Shown here: positions 35,346-43,353 of the stretch, piece by piece
Layout: each line of letters opens with the position of its first letter
Numbering within the stretch: the stretch's first letter is position 1
NCBI RefSeq assembly: GCF_002797315.1
Contig: NZ_KZ454936.1
Location: 1,807,645-1,871,644 of the forward strand
DNA length: 64,000 nucleotides
Origin: Bacillus sp. FJAT-44742
Lineage (GTDB): Bacteria; Bacillota; Bacilli; Bacillales; Marinococcaceae
Direction: 5' to 3'
Position numbers and translations under genes: made by a program
Notes under the pieces: model-generated
Told to the model about the DNA's origin: nothing
Databases searched by the model: none
What the model saw: the letters and a program-made list of their open reading frames with translations, nothing else

Positions 35346-35395
35346 AGGTTCAGCGTTCCTTAGATGCATTAAAAACGGACGCTGAGCCCTTTTTC
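35346..35395 (+). terminator. Terminator after tRNA-Asn
   Basis: GGTTCAGCGTTCC and GGACGCTGAGCC pair with one bulge around a 17-nt loop, followed by CTTTTTC. Confidence 0.72.
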
Positions 35396-35507
35396 ACTTC
35401 TTACATCCCATTTATCTCAAGTATTGATTCACATCGGATCATCCTTCTCTTTTGTAATTCTGTGATGTTTTCTTTAAAATGGCTATAGAATAGAAAGGAG
35501 GGATAAC

Positions 35508-36383
35508 ATGTCAGATGATCTTAAATTACTTGGAGAGAAGATCATAAATGAGAAAGAAGTATTTGCAGAGAGTATTACGGAAAAAATAACTAGCGGCCGT
35601 TCCTACTTAGATGAAGAGAAAGTTAGAAAGTGGAGAATTGAATTATTTCAATTTCTAGGGGACATTTTTATTAAAGATGAAAATACTGTGTTAGAAGAAA
35701 TACGCCCCTGGATGAAGTCAATTGCTGATAGTACTGTTTCGTTTGGTTTGTCTATAGATGAAGCAATGAATAATCTGCCAAAATACAGAAGTCTCTTATG
35801 GGACTTTTTTGAAACACAAATTAAGGAAAGCGATATTTCTGCTTCCGCTGTTCTACAAGCTACAAAGAAAGTTGACGTTATTTTGGAAGAGATAATGAAG
35901 ATCTACAGCCGGCATTACGTACAACAAAACGAACGGCTAATGAAGGCCGCCCAGGAGTCGATTCAGGAGTTGTCAGTTCCAGTGGTGCCTATTGCCGGGA
36001 ATATTGCCGTATTGCCGATAACAGGTGAAATCGATACTCACCGCGCAAAAATGGTCATGGAAAAATCACTAGAGCAAAGCAGAGAATTAAAACTAAAGTA
36101 TTTAATTATTGATGTCTCCGGCGTTCCAATGGTAGATACTATGGTCTCCCATCACATCTTCCAGGTCATCAACGCCCTTCGTCTTCTTGGGGTAGAAGCT
36201 ATTTTAACTGGACTAAGCCCTGCTATTGCCCAAACAGTTGTGTCGTTAGGGGTTAACTTCTCAAATGTTAAAACATTTGCTACCTTACAGCAGGCTTTAG
36301 TGGAAATAGGTATCCGTTATGAATTAGATACTTCTTCCTCGCCGATCGCTGAACGCCTTACTAAGCAAAAACAAAATACATAG
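35508..36383 (+). CDS. RsbR-family STAS protein (stressosome type), copy 2
   Basis: 291 aa, ATG after AAAGGAGGG. The N-terminal half is helical. The STAS half begins SVPVVPIAGNIAVLPITGEIDTHRAKMVME and continues DVSGVPMVDTMVSHHIFQVINALRLLGVEAILTGLSPAIAQTVV. Both RsbRA-type phospho-threonines are present (EIDTHRA and VDTMVSH). It thus keeps the canonical pair that copy 1 at 26348 has partly changed. No rsbS or rsbT is adjacent. Confidence 0.87.
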   Translation: MSDDLKLLGEKIINEKEVFAESITEKITSGRSYLDEEKVRKWRIELFQFLGDIFIKDENTVLEEIRPWMKSIADSTVSFGLSIDEAMNNLPKYRSLLWDFFETQIKESDISASAVLQATKKVDVILEEIMKIYSRHYVQQNERLMKAAQESIQELSVPVVPIAGNIAVLPITGEIDTHRAKMVMEKSLEQSRELKLKYLIIDVSGVPMVDTMVSHHIFQVINALRLLGVEAILTGLSPAIAQTVVSLGVNFSNVKTFATLQQALVEIGIRYELDTSSSPIAERLTKQKQNT

Positions 36384-36387
36384 TACA

Positions 36388-36411
36388 AAGACGCTCTTAA
36401 AAGAGCGTCTT
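36388..36411. terminator. Bidirectional terminator
   Basis: AAGACGCTCTT and AAGAGCGTCTT form a perfect stem, with a T run on the plus strand. It serves rsbR copy 2 and faces the nucleoside hydrolase stop. Confidence 0.88.
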
Positions 36412-36426
36412 TTCTATAGTAAACTA

Positions 36427-37356
36427 TTACAGTCTTCTTTTTAATACATTGACAAAGGAATTTCTAAAACTAGGGTAATCCATATTGACAGCAATGCTAA
36501 TATCTCCTGCCTCAGCCCCCGGCCTGAAGTCAGCTATACTTAACCCTCTCGTTTCTCCCTCTAACGAAATACTGACATCCTTTTTAATATAATCAAACAT
36601 TCCATTATACTGTGAAGCCATTACTGCTGCCACATCATGAAAAGGTGCACCTTCTATACCGGGTGCAAGCTCCTGATAAGCAGAAGCGTAATAATCGAAA
36701 ACAGGCCTAATTAAAAACGTAAAAGGATTATAATTAGTTTCGGTAACTTCTTCTATCATATCATTTGTGACTAACGCGTAGCTGGTCACGTTTAAAGGTA
36801 TGATGGTAAGAGGACGAGCTCTCGTTAAGATCACCTGAGTGGCAACAGGATCAATGAAGAAGTTTGCTTCAGCAAGGGAAGTGACATTGCCAGGAACTAG
36901 AAAGGCTCCTCCCATAATAATGAACCTTTTCACTTCACTCATTAACTCATTTTGCAACACAAATGCCAGTGCCAAGGAAGTAGACCGTCCTATATCAATA
37001 ATCGTTAATTCTTCTTTATGTTCTTCTATCAAAGGAAACAGCTCTGTAAAAGGAAGCAATTCTGCAGGAATGCCTTCTGGAGGGACAATGGGACCGAGTC
37101 CTTCTTCTCCATGAATCTCAGGATAATAAGGGGCAACTTCTCCTGTTAAAGGGAATTCGCCTCCTGCAAAGAGAGGAATATCACTTCTTCCTGCTAAAGA
37201 TATGAGATACGCTGCATTTTGAACAGCTTGGTCTCTCTCCACATTCCCGTAACCTGCTACAATTCCAATGACGTCAATACTAGGATGAAGCAGTGCATAT
37301 ATGATCGCCACGGAATCATCAATACCCGGATCTGCAAATAAGAGTACCTTTTCCAC
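36427..37356 (-). CDS. Inosine-uridine-type nucleoside hydrolase
   Basis: 309 aa from a GTG after GGGGGTGGGT. The N-terminal calcium motif is FADPGIDDSVAIIYAL; the family has DxDPGxDD, so the first Asp is Phe here while the three others are kept. Further motifs are GGAFLVPGNVTSLAEANFFIDPVATQVIL and PFHDVAAV (C-terminal calcium Asp). It cleaves ribonucleosides to base and ribose. The altered first residue could lower or shift activity. Single-gene cargo. Confidence 0.87.
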   Translation of the reverse strand: MEKVLLFADPGIDDSVAIIYALLHPSIDVIGIVAGYGNVERDQAVQNAAYLISLAGRSDIPLFAGGEFPLTGEVAPYYPEIHGEEGLGPIVPPEGIPAELLPFTELFPLIEEHKEELTIIDIGRSTSLALAFVLQNELMSEVKRFIIMGGAFLVPGNVTSLAEANFFIDPVATQVILTRARPLTIIPLNVTSYALVTNDMIEEVTETNYNPFTFLIRPVFDYYASAYQELAPGIEGAPFHDVAAVMASQYNGMFDYIKKDVSISLEGETRGLSIADFRPGAEAGDISIAVNMDYPSFRNSFVNVLKRRL

Positions 37357-37473
37357 ACACCCACCCCCATTCATACTTCATTGTATGAATGGAAAAAAGG
37401 CACATGCCTATAATTATACAACTACCTCGCTCGCCATCATTGTTCAAACAATCCCCGAAGCAGAACCCCCCAC

Positions 37474-37503
37474 AAAAAAAGACTTTTGCATAACGCAAAA
37501 GTC
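37474..37503 (-). terminator. Terminator after dps
   Basis: GACTTTTGC and GCAAAAGTC pair around GTTAT on the minus strand and are followed by TTTTTTTG. Confidence 0.87.
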
Positions 37504-37513
37504 CATTAGTCAT

Positions 37514-37954
37514 TTACTTTCCCAAGAAGGCATTCAACATCCATGCATGCTGCTCTAAGGATGTTTTTATCTGAATAAACATATCGGCTGTAGACTCATC
37601 GTTATTGGCTTCAGCATTCTCAATCACATCGTTTGCCTCTATTATCAAGTGTGTAAAATCATTTACTACAGCCTTCACCATTTCCGTTGAATCTTCTGTG
37701 CCAGATGCTTCCTCTATCGTGGAATGCTCAAGGTATTCCTTAAGTGTAGCAATCGGCCTGCCATTGATTGTTAATATTCTTTCAGCTATTTCGTCTATAT
37801 ACGTGCCTGCTTCATTGTAAAATTCTTCAAACTTTGCATGGAGAGTAAAAAAGTCACTGCCCGTTACGTTCCAGTGATAATTATGAAGCTTTGTGTACAA
37901 CACATTCCAGTTTGCTAATTGAGTGTTTAATAAATTAATTAGTTCATTTGACAT
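37514..37954 (-). CDS. Dps/MrgA-type DNA-protecting ferritin
   Basis: 146 aa. The ferroxidase signature LHNYHWNVTGSDFFTLHAKFEEFYNEAGTYIDEIAERI occupies residues 23-60 (metal His and Asp/Glu between subunits), with the rest all-helical. It oxidises iron with peroxide and stores it in a 12-mer. A PerR-type box 50 bp upstream suggests peroxide and iron control as for B. subtilis mrgA. Confidence 0.92.
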   Translation of the reverse strand: MSNELINLLNTQLANWNVLYTKLHNYHWNVTGSDFFTLHAKFEEFYNEAGTYIDEIAERILTINGRPIATLKEYLEHSTIEEASGTEDSTEMVKAVVNDFTHLIIEANDVIENAEANNDESTADMFIQIKTSLEQHAWMLNAFLGK

Positions 37955-38003
37955 GAGATATCCCCCTCAAGTTTTCTTATTTTCTATTACATCATATCAC
38001 TAT

Positions 38004-38018
38004 TTATAATTATTATCA
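38004..38018. promoter_or_regulatory. PerR-type box upstream of dps
   Basis: TTATAATTATTATCA differs from TTATAATNATTATAA at one or two terminal positions. It is 50 bp before the dps start. Confidence 0.65.
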
Positions 38019-38042
38019 AAATAAATTAATTATCATTAGCGG

Positions 38043-38978
38043 TCAGCCGGACATTTTTGTTTCCCTTTGGATGTCACGCTTCTTCCTTTTCTCCTTTCGG
38101 AAAACTGCTGAGCGTGAGATTGTAAAAATAAACAATCCTATCCAAATAATGATGAATGAAGCCAGCTGAAGACCGGAAAATGGTTCATGAAAAAGAAATA
38201 CCCCTAGCCCCAGCATAATTGTAGGAGCCAAATACTGTAAAAAACCAATTAAAGAAAAAGAGATCCGCCTTGCCCCAGCAGCAAACAACAATAAAGGGAT
38301 TGCTGTAACAGCTCCTGCTCCTATTAACAGCAAGGATTGTTTAATCTCGTAATGCCTAATAAATCCTTCGCCCTCGACAAAGAAAAATATAAATAATAAA
38401 GCAAATGGCGTGACCATTAACGTTTCAATGGTCAGCCCTGCCCATGCGCCAAGGTTCACTACTTTTTTTATCAATCCATAACAACCGAAGCTTAAAGCCA
38501 GAGCTAATGCTGCCCAGGGAAAGCCTTCATACTGTGTTGTTAAAAGAAAAACCCCTGCGGCTGCCAATATAAATGCCGATTTTTCTCCCATGGTCAGTCG
38601 TTCCTTTAGAAAAACGGCTGCCAATAATACGTTGATCAATGGATTAATATAGTACCCTAAACTTGCCTCAATTACCCTGTCACTGTTTACAGCAAATATG
38701 AAGATAAACCAGTTTGTAGAAATAAAAAGCGAAGCTAAAATCACAGCCCCAGTCTTTTGTTTTGATGCAAAAACCCCTTTTACTTCCTGAAGGACATCTT
38801 TTAATCTGCCCATAACAAATAAAGCTGCCATCATAAACAAGAGAGACCAGATAATTCTCTGGGCTAACACTTCACTTGAAGGAACCTCACTTAAAACTTT
38901 CCAATATAAGGGTAAAAATCCCCATAGCAAATATGCTGATATCGCAGCGATAACACCTGCCGTTTGTTGTTCTCTCAC
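38043..38978 (-). CDS. rarD: EamA-family transporter RarD
   Basis: 311 aa with ten membrane segments arranged as two EamA halves; opens GVIAAISAYLLWGFLPLYWKVLSEVPSSEVLAQRIIWSLLFM, the RarD signature. Members are small-molecule exporters of uncertain substrate; no partner gene is present. It is the cargo gene nearest the right junction, ending the element next to the spoVK 5' part and read in the same direction. Confidence 0.88.
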   Translation of the reverse strand: MREQQTAGVIAAISAYLLWGFLPLYWKVLSEVPSSEVLAQRIIWSLLFMMAALFVMGRLKDVLQEVKGVFASKQKTGAVILASLFISTNWFIFIFAVNSDRVIEASLGYYINPLINVLLAAVFLKERLTMGEKSAFILAAAGVFLLTTQYEGFPWAALALALSFGCYGLIKKVVNLGAWAGLTIETLMVTPFALLFIFFFVEGEGFIRHYEIKQSLLLIGAGAVTAIPLLLFAAGARRISFSLIGFLQYLAPTIMLGLGVFLFHEPFSGLQLASFIIIWIGLFIFTISRSAVFRKEKRKKRDIQRETKMSG

Positions 38979-39109
38979 TCTTTACTCCTCTATTCTACAA
39001 CTCACTTCTTGAATCCTTATGTATGACTTCAGTATACCTGATTCCCTTTTCCTTGTCTTTTTTCTCGGCCCCTTCATATGCGGTTACGGTTTTAGTCAAA
39101 AGCCGTGCG

Positions 39110-39123
39110 ATAGTGTTAACTAA
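39110..39123 (-). other. Right attachment site of the spoVK element
   Basis: Minus-strand TTAGTT-AA-CACTAT: the left half belongs to spoVK (codons TTA GTT) and the right half to the element. It pairs with the site at 18654-18667 as described there. After this junction the unexcised frame reads 40 unrelated residues to a stop at 38995. Confidence 0.75.
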
Positions 39124-39657
39124 CGTATCAATCGCTTCTTTGCCAAAATCCTTTTCCCCACCGCGAGACAGAGAATAAGCCTCATCGATAAACAACACAC
39201 CGCCGACGGCCTTTTTTATGATCTCCCTTGTTTTCTGAGCTGTTTGCCCAATGTATTCTCCTACTAGATCCGCGCGTTCAGCTTCAATAAAATGCCCCTT
39301 GGACAGGACATTCATATCTTTTAACATTTCACCCATCATGCGGGCCACTGTTGTCTTTCCAGTCCCAGGGTTTCCTTTAAAGATCATATGAAGGTTCTGC
39401 TTTTCTGTTTTCAGTCCTGCATCTTTTCTGCATTGATTGACATAAATCCAGGCATATAATTCTCGTATATATTCTTTTACGTTCGTTAACCCAATTAACT
39501 GATCCAGACGCTGTTCTGTTTTCTGCAAAGGGTAATGTTCTTCTATACCGCTTACTTCCTGTGTTTCACTTTTATTCTTCAACGAATTATCAGGAGTGCT
39601 TCTGTTTAAAAGAACTTGGATTTGCCCATTTTCCCTGCGATTTGTAAAAGCCTGCAT
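39118..39657 (-). CDS. spoVK: SpoVK, 5' segment of a split gene (180 codons)
   Basis: From the ATG of [19 protein letters not shown], 7 nt after GGGGTG. It encodes the N-terminal part of Spo[24 protein letters not shown], Walker [40 protein letters not shown] and Walker [30 protein letters not shown]. It stops making SpoVK at V180, where the element begins; 40 foreign residues follow. As it stands the product has a nucleotide pocket but no sensor 1, arginine finger or lid, so it cannot be an active AAA+ ATPase. The 3' part is at 18248-18661. Confidence 0.92.
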
Positions 39658-39801
39658 AGACTGACACCCCGCTTTCCTTTTCACTAGCCTGTTATGCAGG
39701 TTGGGTGTTTACCCATATCATACGCAAAATGAAAAAATTGGTGACGAAGAGCTGAAGACCTTTGCTATAATAAGGAAAAAAGAAAAGGAGGTACAAGCAG
39801 C

Positions 39802-40785
39802 ATGTCTACTTTGTCAGCATCTGCCGAGGAGTTCCTCCGCTTTTTAAAAAGCAGAGATAAACGAGACAGCACCATTAAGCGTTACAAATATGACCTTGCA
39901 GATTTTAATCGATTCGTCGAAGTCACTGATCACGAACACGAAAAAAATGAATTGACATTAAAAAATATAGAAGAGTATTTTCACTTTCTGCAGACGGAAA
40001 GAAGATATAAGCTGAGAACTCTGAAAAGGATTCAAACAGTTCTAGCTCAATACGGAGCTTACTTGAAATCCAGTGGACGCCTTTCTTCAAACCCAATGGA
40101 AGGATTTCATATTGAGGAAGCGGTCCATAATGAATTGGAAAAAGCAGACTTAATCAGTCCCTTAGAGGAAAAACAACTTCTCGATTCTATTTCCTCAGAT
40201 GCCGGATTGTCTGTGAAACAACAGGCCTCCAGGCCGCTGCTCGCACCTCGTAATATCGTGTTGCTCCGTCTGTTTATAAAATATGGTCTCAGGTTGCAGG
40301 AAGTGGCTTATCTGCGAATGAAAGATGTCAATCTTTCTCAAAAAGTTATCCTGGTGCCTAAAGATTCGGGAAACGGCCGAAAAGTACTCCTCTCCAGGAA
40401 AGATCAGGCATTGATTTTTCAATATTTAAGGGCCGTTCCTGATGCTGTCCGTCCTAAGCGTGACAATGACCCCTTATTCGTGGCTTTTGATTTTCAAAGA
40501 CAAACATACCGGTGGTCTTATGAAAATGACTCTCCTAAAATGCTTACTGAGGTCGCTATTCAAAAGATGATCAGGCAGGAACTTGAGAGAGCCGGGGTGA
40601 GAAAAGGCCTTTCAGCCCAGCATTTTAGAAATACGTATATAGTAAATGAACTTACAAAGGGGGTCCCTCCTGAAGCCGTCAAAGAAAAACTTGGTTTACG
40701 CACTATTTTAACGTTAACCAAATATATTCAGTATGTGGAACAATCGGCTTCCAGTAAAAACAACAGCCTGACATCCTACTATTAG
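39802..40785 (+). CDS. Tyrosine recombinase/integrase
   Basis: 327 aa, ATG after AAAGGAGG. N-terminal SAM-like core-binding domain (AEEFLRFLKSRDKRDSTIKRYKYDLADFNRF). Catalytic domain: Arg in KYGLRLQEVAYLRMKDV, H-x-x-R in SAQHFRNTYIVNEL and the nucleophile Tyr in LTKYIQYVEQ. It is read away from the spoVK 5' part, between it and hfq, outside the spoVK element. It is unlike XerC/XerD in length and could be a resident recombinase of these bacilli or a past mobile element. Its target is unknown. Confidence 0.85.
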   Translation: MSTLSASAEEFLRFLKSRDKRDSTIKRYKYDLADFNRFVEVTDHEHEKNELTLKNIEEYFHFLQTERRYKLRTLKRIQTVLAQYGAYLKSSGRLSSNPMEGFHIEEAVHNELEKADLISPLEEKQLLDSISSDAGLSVKQQASRPLLAPRNIVLLRLFIKYGLRLQEVAYLRMKDVNLSQKVILVPKDSGNGRKVLLSRKDQALIFQYLRAVPDAVRPKRDNDPLFVAFDFQRQTYRWSYENDSPKMLTEVAIQKMIRQELERAGVRKGLSAQHFRNTYIVNELTKGVPPEAVKEKLGLRTILTLTKYIQYVEQSASSKNNSLTSYY

Positions 40786-40802
40786 GGTGTCAGGCTGTTT
40801 AG
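40762..40802 (+). terminator. Terminator overlapping the recombinase stop
   Basis: AACAGCCTGACA and TGTCAGGCTGTT form a perfect 12-bp stem; the stop codon lies in the loop. Confidence 0.82.
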
Positions 40803-40888
40803 ACAGGAGGTAGTTAGAACTGCTCCCTAGACAGACATATTTACCTTTATTACACTTAATACGGTACGTGAAATTTTATAACTGGCAA

Positions 40889-40916
40889 GAAAACAACTCC
40901 TATGTTTCCATAGGAG
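40889..40916 (-). terminator. Terminator after hfq
   Basis: CTCCTATG and CATAGGAG pair around GAAA on the minus strand, then TTGTTTTC. Confidence 0.8.
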
Positions 40917-40925
40917 CATGTTCTT

Positions 40926-41168
40926 TTAGTTGTTCGCGTTCTCCGGGTCAATTTGCAATGATACATTTCGCTGGGGAGAAAACGTAGAAATGGCATGCTT
41001 GTATACTAGCTGCTGCTTTCCATCACTTTCTAGTACAACTGTAAAATTATCAAATGCCTTTACGGTGCCCCGCAGCTGAAAACCATTAAGTAAAAAAACA
41101 GTCACAGGGATATTATCCTTGCGTAATGTGTTCAGAAATTGATCCTGAATATTGACAGATTGCTTCAT
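40926..41168 (-). CDS. hfq: RNA chaperone Hfq
   Basis: 80 aa from the ATG after AAGGGGATGG. Sm1 motif [42 protein letters not shown] and Sm2 VYKHAISTF, followed by a short Asn-rich end. It forms a ring hexamer that binds small RNAs. It follows miaA as in most bacteria. Confidence 0.97.
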   Translation of the reverse strand: MKQSVNIQDQFLNTLRKDNIPVTVFLLNGFQLRGTVKAFDNFTVVLESDGKQQLVYKHAISTFSPQRNVSLQIDPENANN

Positions 41169-41203
41169 GTGCTTCCATCCCCTTCTCTTTTCTCTACTTC
41201 TTT

Positions 41204-42145
41204 TCATTCGACGCCCTTTTCATACTTTCCTTCTAAAAAGCTTATCATTTCTATTATTTTTTCATCATAATTGTCTTGAGACATATCAAACCATTCCACG
41301 TTTTCCTTATTTCGAAACCATGTTAACTGCCGCTTGGCATATCTTCGTGAATTTCTTTTCAGCAGCTCTACGGCTTCTGGCAATGACACCTTCCTTTCGA
41401 GATGCATAAGAAGTTCCTTATAGCCAATTCCTCTAGCTGACTGGCTGGCTTGAAGCCCTCTATCGTAGAGCCACTGAACTTCTTCAAGAAGGCCTTCCTT
41501 CATCATTTTATCTACTCGTTCATTTATTCGTTGATATAATTTTTCACGCTCCATCGATAACCCGATCAATTGGAGATCATAGGGCGTTTCATCCTCTTCT
41601 TGTTCGTAAAATCGATCCATTGTTTTGCCTGTCAGATGGTGGATTTCAAGAGCACGTATTACTCTTCTAAGGTTTTGAGGCGGGATCTCTTTGGCGCTCT
41701 TTGGATCTGTTTCCCAAAGCTTTTGGTGTACTGCCTCTTTCCCAAATTTCTCTGCTTTCTCCTCCAGGCTCTTTCTGAAATCTTCATCCTTCTCTGCTTC
41801 ATTAAATGAAAAGTTTCTTGTCAGTGCTCGTATGTATAATCCGGTCCCTCCTACCACAATAGGTATACTTCCCTTTTGGTTTATATGTGTAACCAGACGG
41901 CGGGCTTTTTCCTGAAATTCGGCAGCGGTAAAAGATTCACCTGGCTCTTTAATGTTGATCATATGATGGGGGACCTCCCCCATTTCTTCAGGAGTCACCT
42001 TAGCTGTTCCGATATCAAGACCTTTATAAACTTGCATGGAATCGCCGCTGATGATTTCACTATTAAAATGCCTGGCGATTTCCACTCCTGCTTTTGTTTT
42101 TCCTACGGCAGTCGGTCCTACCACAGCGATCAATTTTTCCTTCAT
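41204..42145 (-). CDS. miaA: tRNA dimethylallyltransferase MiaA
   Basis: 313 aa. P-loop [14 protein letters not shown], catalytic and dimethylallyl-site motifs [29 protein letters not shown] and [12 protein letters not shown], and tRNA-contacting [18 protein letters not shown] near the end. It adds an isopentenyl group to A37 of tRNAs reading U-starting codons; MiaB, encoded at 50144, then methylthiolates the product. Its start overlaps the upstream methyltransferase stop (ATGA). Confidence 0.97.
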   Translation of the reverse strand: MKEKLIAVVGPTAVGKTKAGVEIARHFNSEIISGDSMQVYKGLDIGTAKVTPEEMGEVPHHMINIKEPGESFTAAEFQEKARRLVTHINQKGSIPIVVGGTGLYIRALTRNFSFNEAEKDEDFRKSLEEKAEKFGKEAVHQKLWETDPKSAKEIPPQNLRRVIRALEIHHLTGKTMDRFYEQEEDETPYDLQLIGLSMEREKLYQRINERVDKMMKEGLLEEVQWLYDRGLQASQSARGIGYKELLMHLERKVSLPEAVELLKRNSRRYAKRQLTWFRNKENVEWFDMSQDNYDEKIIEMISFLEGKYEKGVE

Positions 42146-42930
42146 GTGTTTCCTTCTTTCTTTTCAATGGTTCCAAAAGCAATCTTTGAGCTCTTTCTTT
42201 TTCTTGGTGTAAAGCCATGACGATGAAAACGAGGACTATGGACCTCATCTTTTAACACAACTCTTTCCTTGGCCACTCTCTTTCCTTCTTCTACTGCTTC
42301 CGCGGTCAAATCATTATACCATGCAAGCTTTTTGAGGGGATGCAGATGAGTCGATGCATCAATCGTTTCATGAAACATAGGGTCAAAATATACGATATCA
42401 AAGCTTTCTGACTGCTGCTTTTGAAGAAACGTTACATGGTCAGAGACCACCACGTTTATTCGTTGACAAGCTTCATCAAAAGAGTCATTCCCGCTTTTCC
42501 ACTCCTTAAGTCCCCAGGTCACGGCTTCAGCCATATACCGATTCCCTTCTAAAGCGGTCACCTTTCCCTTTTTTCCTGCAGAGAAGCTTGCTATTATGCT
42601 GTCTGAAGCCAGCCCCATTGTACAGTCCAATACCGACATACCTTCCTGAAGGCCAGCAGCTTCCACGAAAGTGTCCCTTTCATTATTGAGAAGCCGTTTT
42701 GCTCTCAACCAGGCCATGCTTGGATGAAAATAAAACGGATGCTCTTCATCGGGATGATAGATTTTTTCCGTATCGTTTTCCACTACGTAGACCGGCTGAT
42801 TCCATTCTCTTAATAATGCTTTCATCGATGCCTTTTTGCGAATGACAAACGGCACCTCCCACTTGTCGGCAAGGTATTGAGCTCGTTGTATTTTATTGCC
42901 TTTTGCTTGTTTACTTGTCGTAATGATCAA
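42142..42930 (-). CDS. SAM-dependent methyltransferase, RsmJ-like (YpiP type)
   Basis: 262 aa. The central segment GMSVLDCTMGLASDSIIASFSAGKKGKVTALEGNRYMAEAV is a class I SAM-binding motif of the RsmJ/YpiP kind. The later FDIVYFDPMFHETIDAS holds the catalytic-type D-P-M-F signature seen in RsmJ (16S rRNA G1516 methyltransferase). The C-terminal region is basic. Translationally coupled to miaA. Methylation of rRNA is likely but not proved. Confidence 0.8.
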   Translation of the reverse strand: MIITTSKQAKGNKIQRAQYLADKWEVPFVIRKKASMKALLREWNQPVYVVENDTEKIYHPDEEHPFYFHPSMAWLRAKRLLNNERDTFVEAAGLQEGMSVLDCTMGLASDSIIASFSAGKKGKVTALEGNRYMAEAVTWGLKEWKSGNDSFDEACQRINVVVSDHVTFLQKQQSESFDIVYFDPMFHETIDASTHLHPLKKLAWYNDLTAEAVEEGKRVAKERVVLKDEVHSPRFHRHGFTPRKRKSSKIAFGTIEKKEGNT

Positions 42931-43021
42931 GGTATCACCTGCTTTTTATCTTTTCCAAGTATACCATTTTTCACCCCTTGAAGAGGCAACTTGACTATAA
43001 AAAGCTTCCTAGCCCTTAAAA

Positions 43022-43048
43022 AGAAAAAAAACCGCATGTCTGCGATTT
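43022..43048 (-). terminator. Terminator after microprotein A
   Basis: AAATCGCA and TGCGGTTT (one wobble) pair around GACA, then TTTTTT on the minus strand. Confidence 0.78.
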
Positions 43049-43057
43049 TCATTTCTT

Positions 43058-43168
43058 TTACCTGTCTTTTTTTCTTGCCTGGTATAAAAATGAAAAAGCA
43101 ACCATTAAGCCGATGCCAAGCATAAATGTAGATAAACTGATAATGAGAAGCAGTTCACCAGCCGACAT
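43058..43168 (-). CDS. 36-aa membrane microprotein A
   Basis: MSAGELLLIISLSTFMLGIGLMVAFSFLYQARKKDR: one membrane helix (residues 4-30) and a short basic cytosolic tail. The ribosome site AAAGGAGGAAG is strong and a terminator follows the stop, so this is a real small gene. A same-length cousin lies at 43396. I do not know a family. Confidence 0.75.
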   Translation of the reverse strand: MSAGELLLIISLSTFMLGIGLMVAFSFLYQARKKDR

Positions 43169-43234
43169 TGTATCTTCCTCCTTTTTATAGGAAAGCTTTT
43201 CTTTATTTCTATGTCAGCTGTTTCTTTTTATGCC

Positions 43235-43341
43235 GGTGCCTGGCACCCAAAGTTTAAAAAATAATAGAATCCCTATCTACCAAGGGTTTTGCTCTCTTCC
43301 GTGTTACAGTAATATTACATAAGATAAGGGTGCCAGGCACC
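43235..43341. repeat. Inverted pair of GGTGCCTGGCACC palindromes
   Basis: GGTGCCTGGCACCC at 43235-43248 and its exact reverse complement GGGTGCCAGGCACC at 43328-43341 enclose about 79 AT-rich bases. Each unit is itself a near-perfect palindrome. The unit is a common Bacillaceae intergenic repeat. A weak open frame across it is not supported. Confidence 0.7.
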
Positions 43342-43353
43342 ACAAAAAGAGGC

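Larger units (their letters stand above)
18662..39117. mobile_element. 20,456-bp skin-like intervening element splitting spoVK
   Basis: Everything between the two halves of spoVK. Evidence: collinear spoVK halves on one strand; backbone synteny outside (hflX-ynbB-glnRA on one side, hfq-miaA-mutLS on the other); a large serine recombinase at the left end reading toward the junction; and att-like dyads sharing a central AA. It contains no capsid, tail or lysis genes. Cargo: regulators, two RsbR-like and two coat proteins, a sporulation-type kinase, an ABC operon, Fnr/UspA, tRNA-Asn, Dps, nucleoside hydrolase and RarD. By analogy with the sigK skin and SPbeta-spsM elements it should excise in the sporulating mother cell; that is inference. 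Confidence 0.88.

Noticed and set aside
18248-39657. Explaining the split spoVK by chromosomal inversion or duplication
   Set aside because: Both halves keep orientation and order, nothing is duplicated, and the outer synteny with B. subtilis is unbroken, so insertion is the simplest reading.
39802-40785. Tyrosine recombinase as the enzyme that mobilises the spoVK element
   Set aside because: It lies outside the element and of the wrong class for the dyad-AA-dyad sites; the serine recombinase inside the element fits better.
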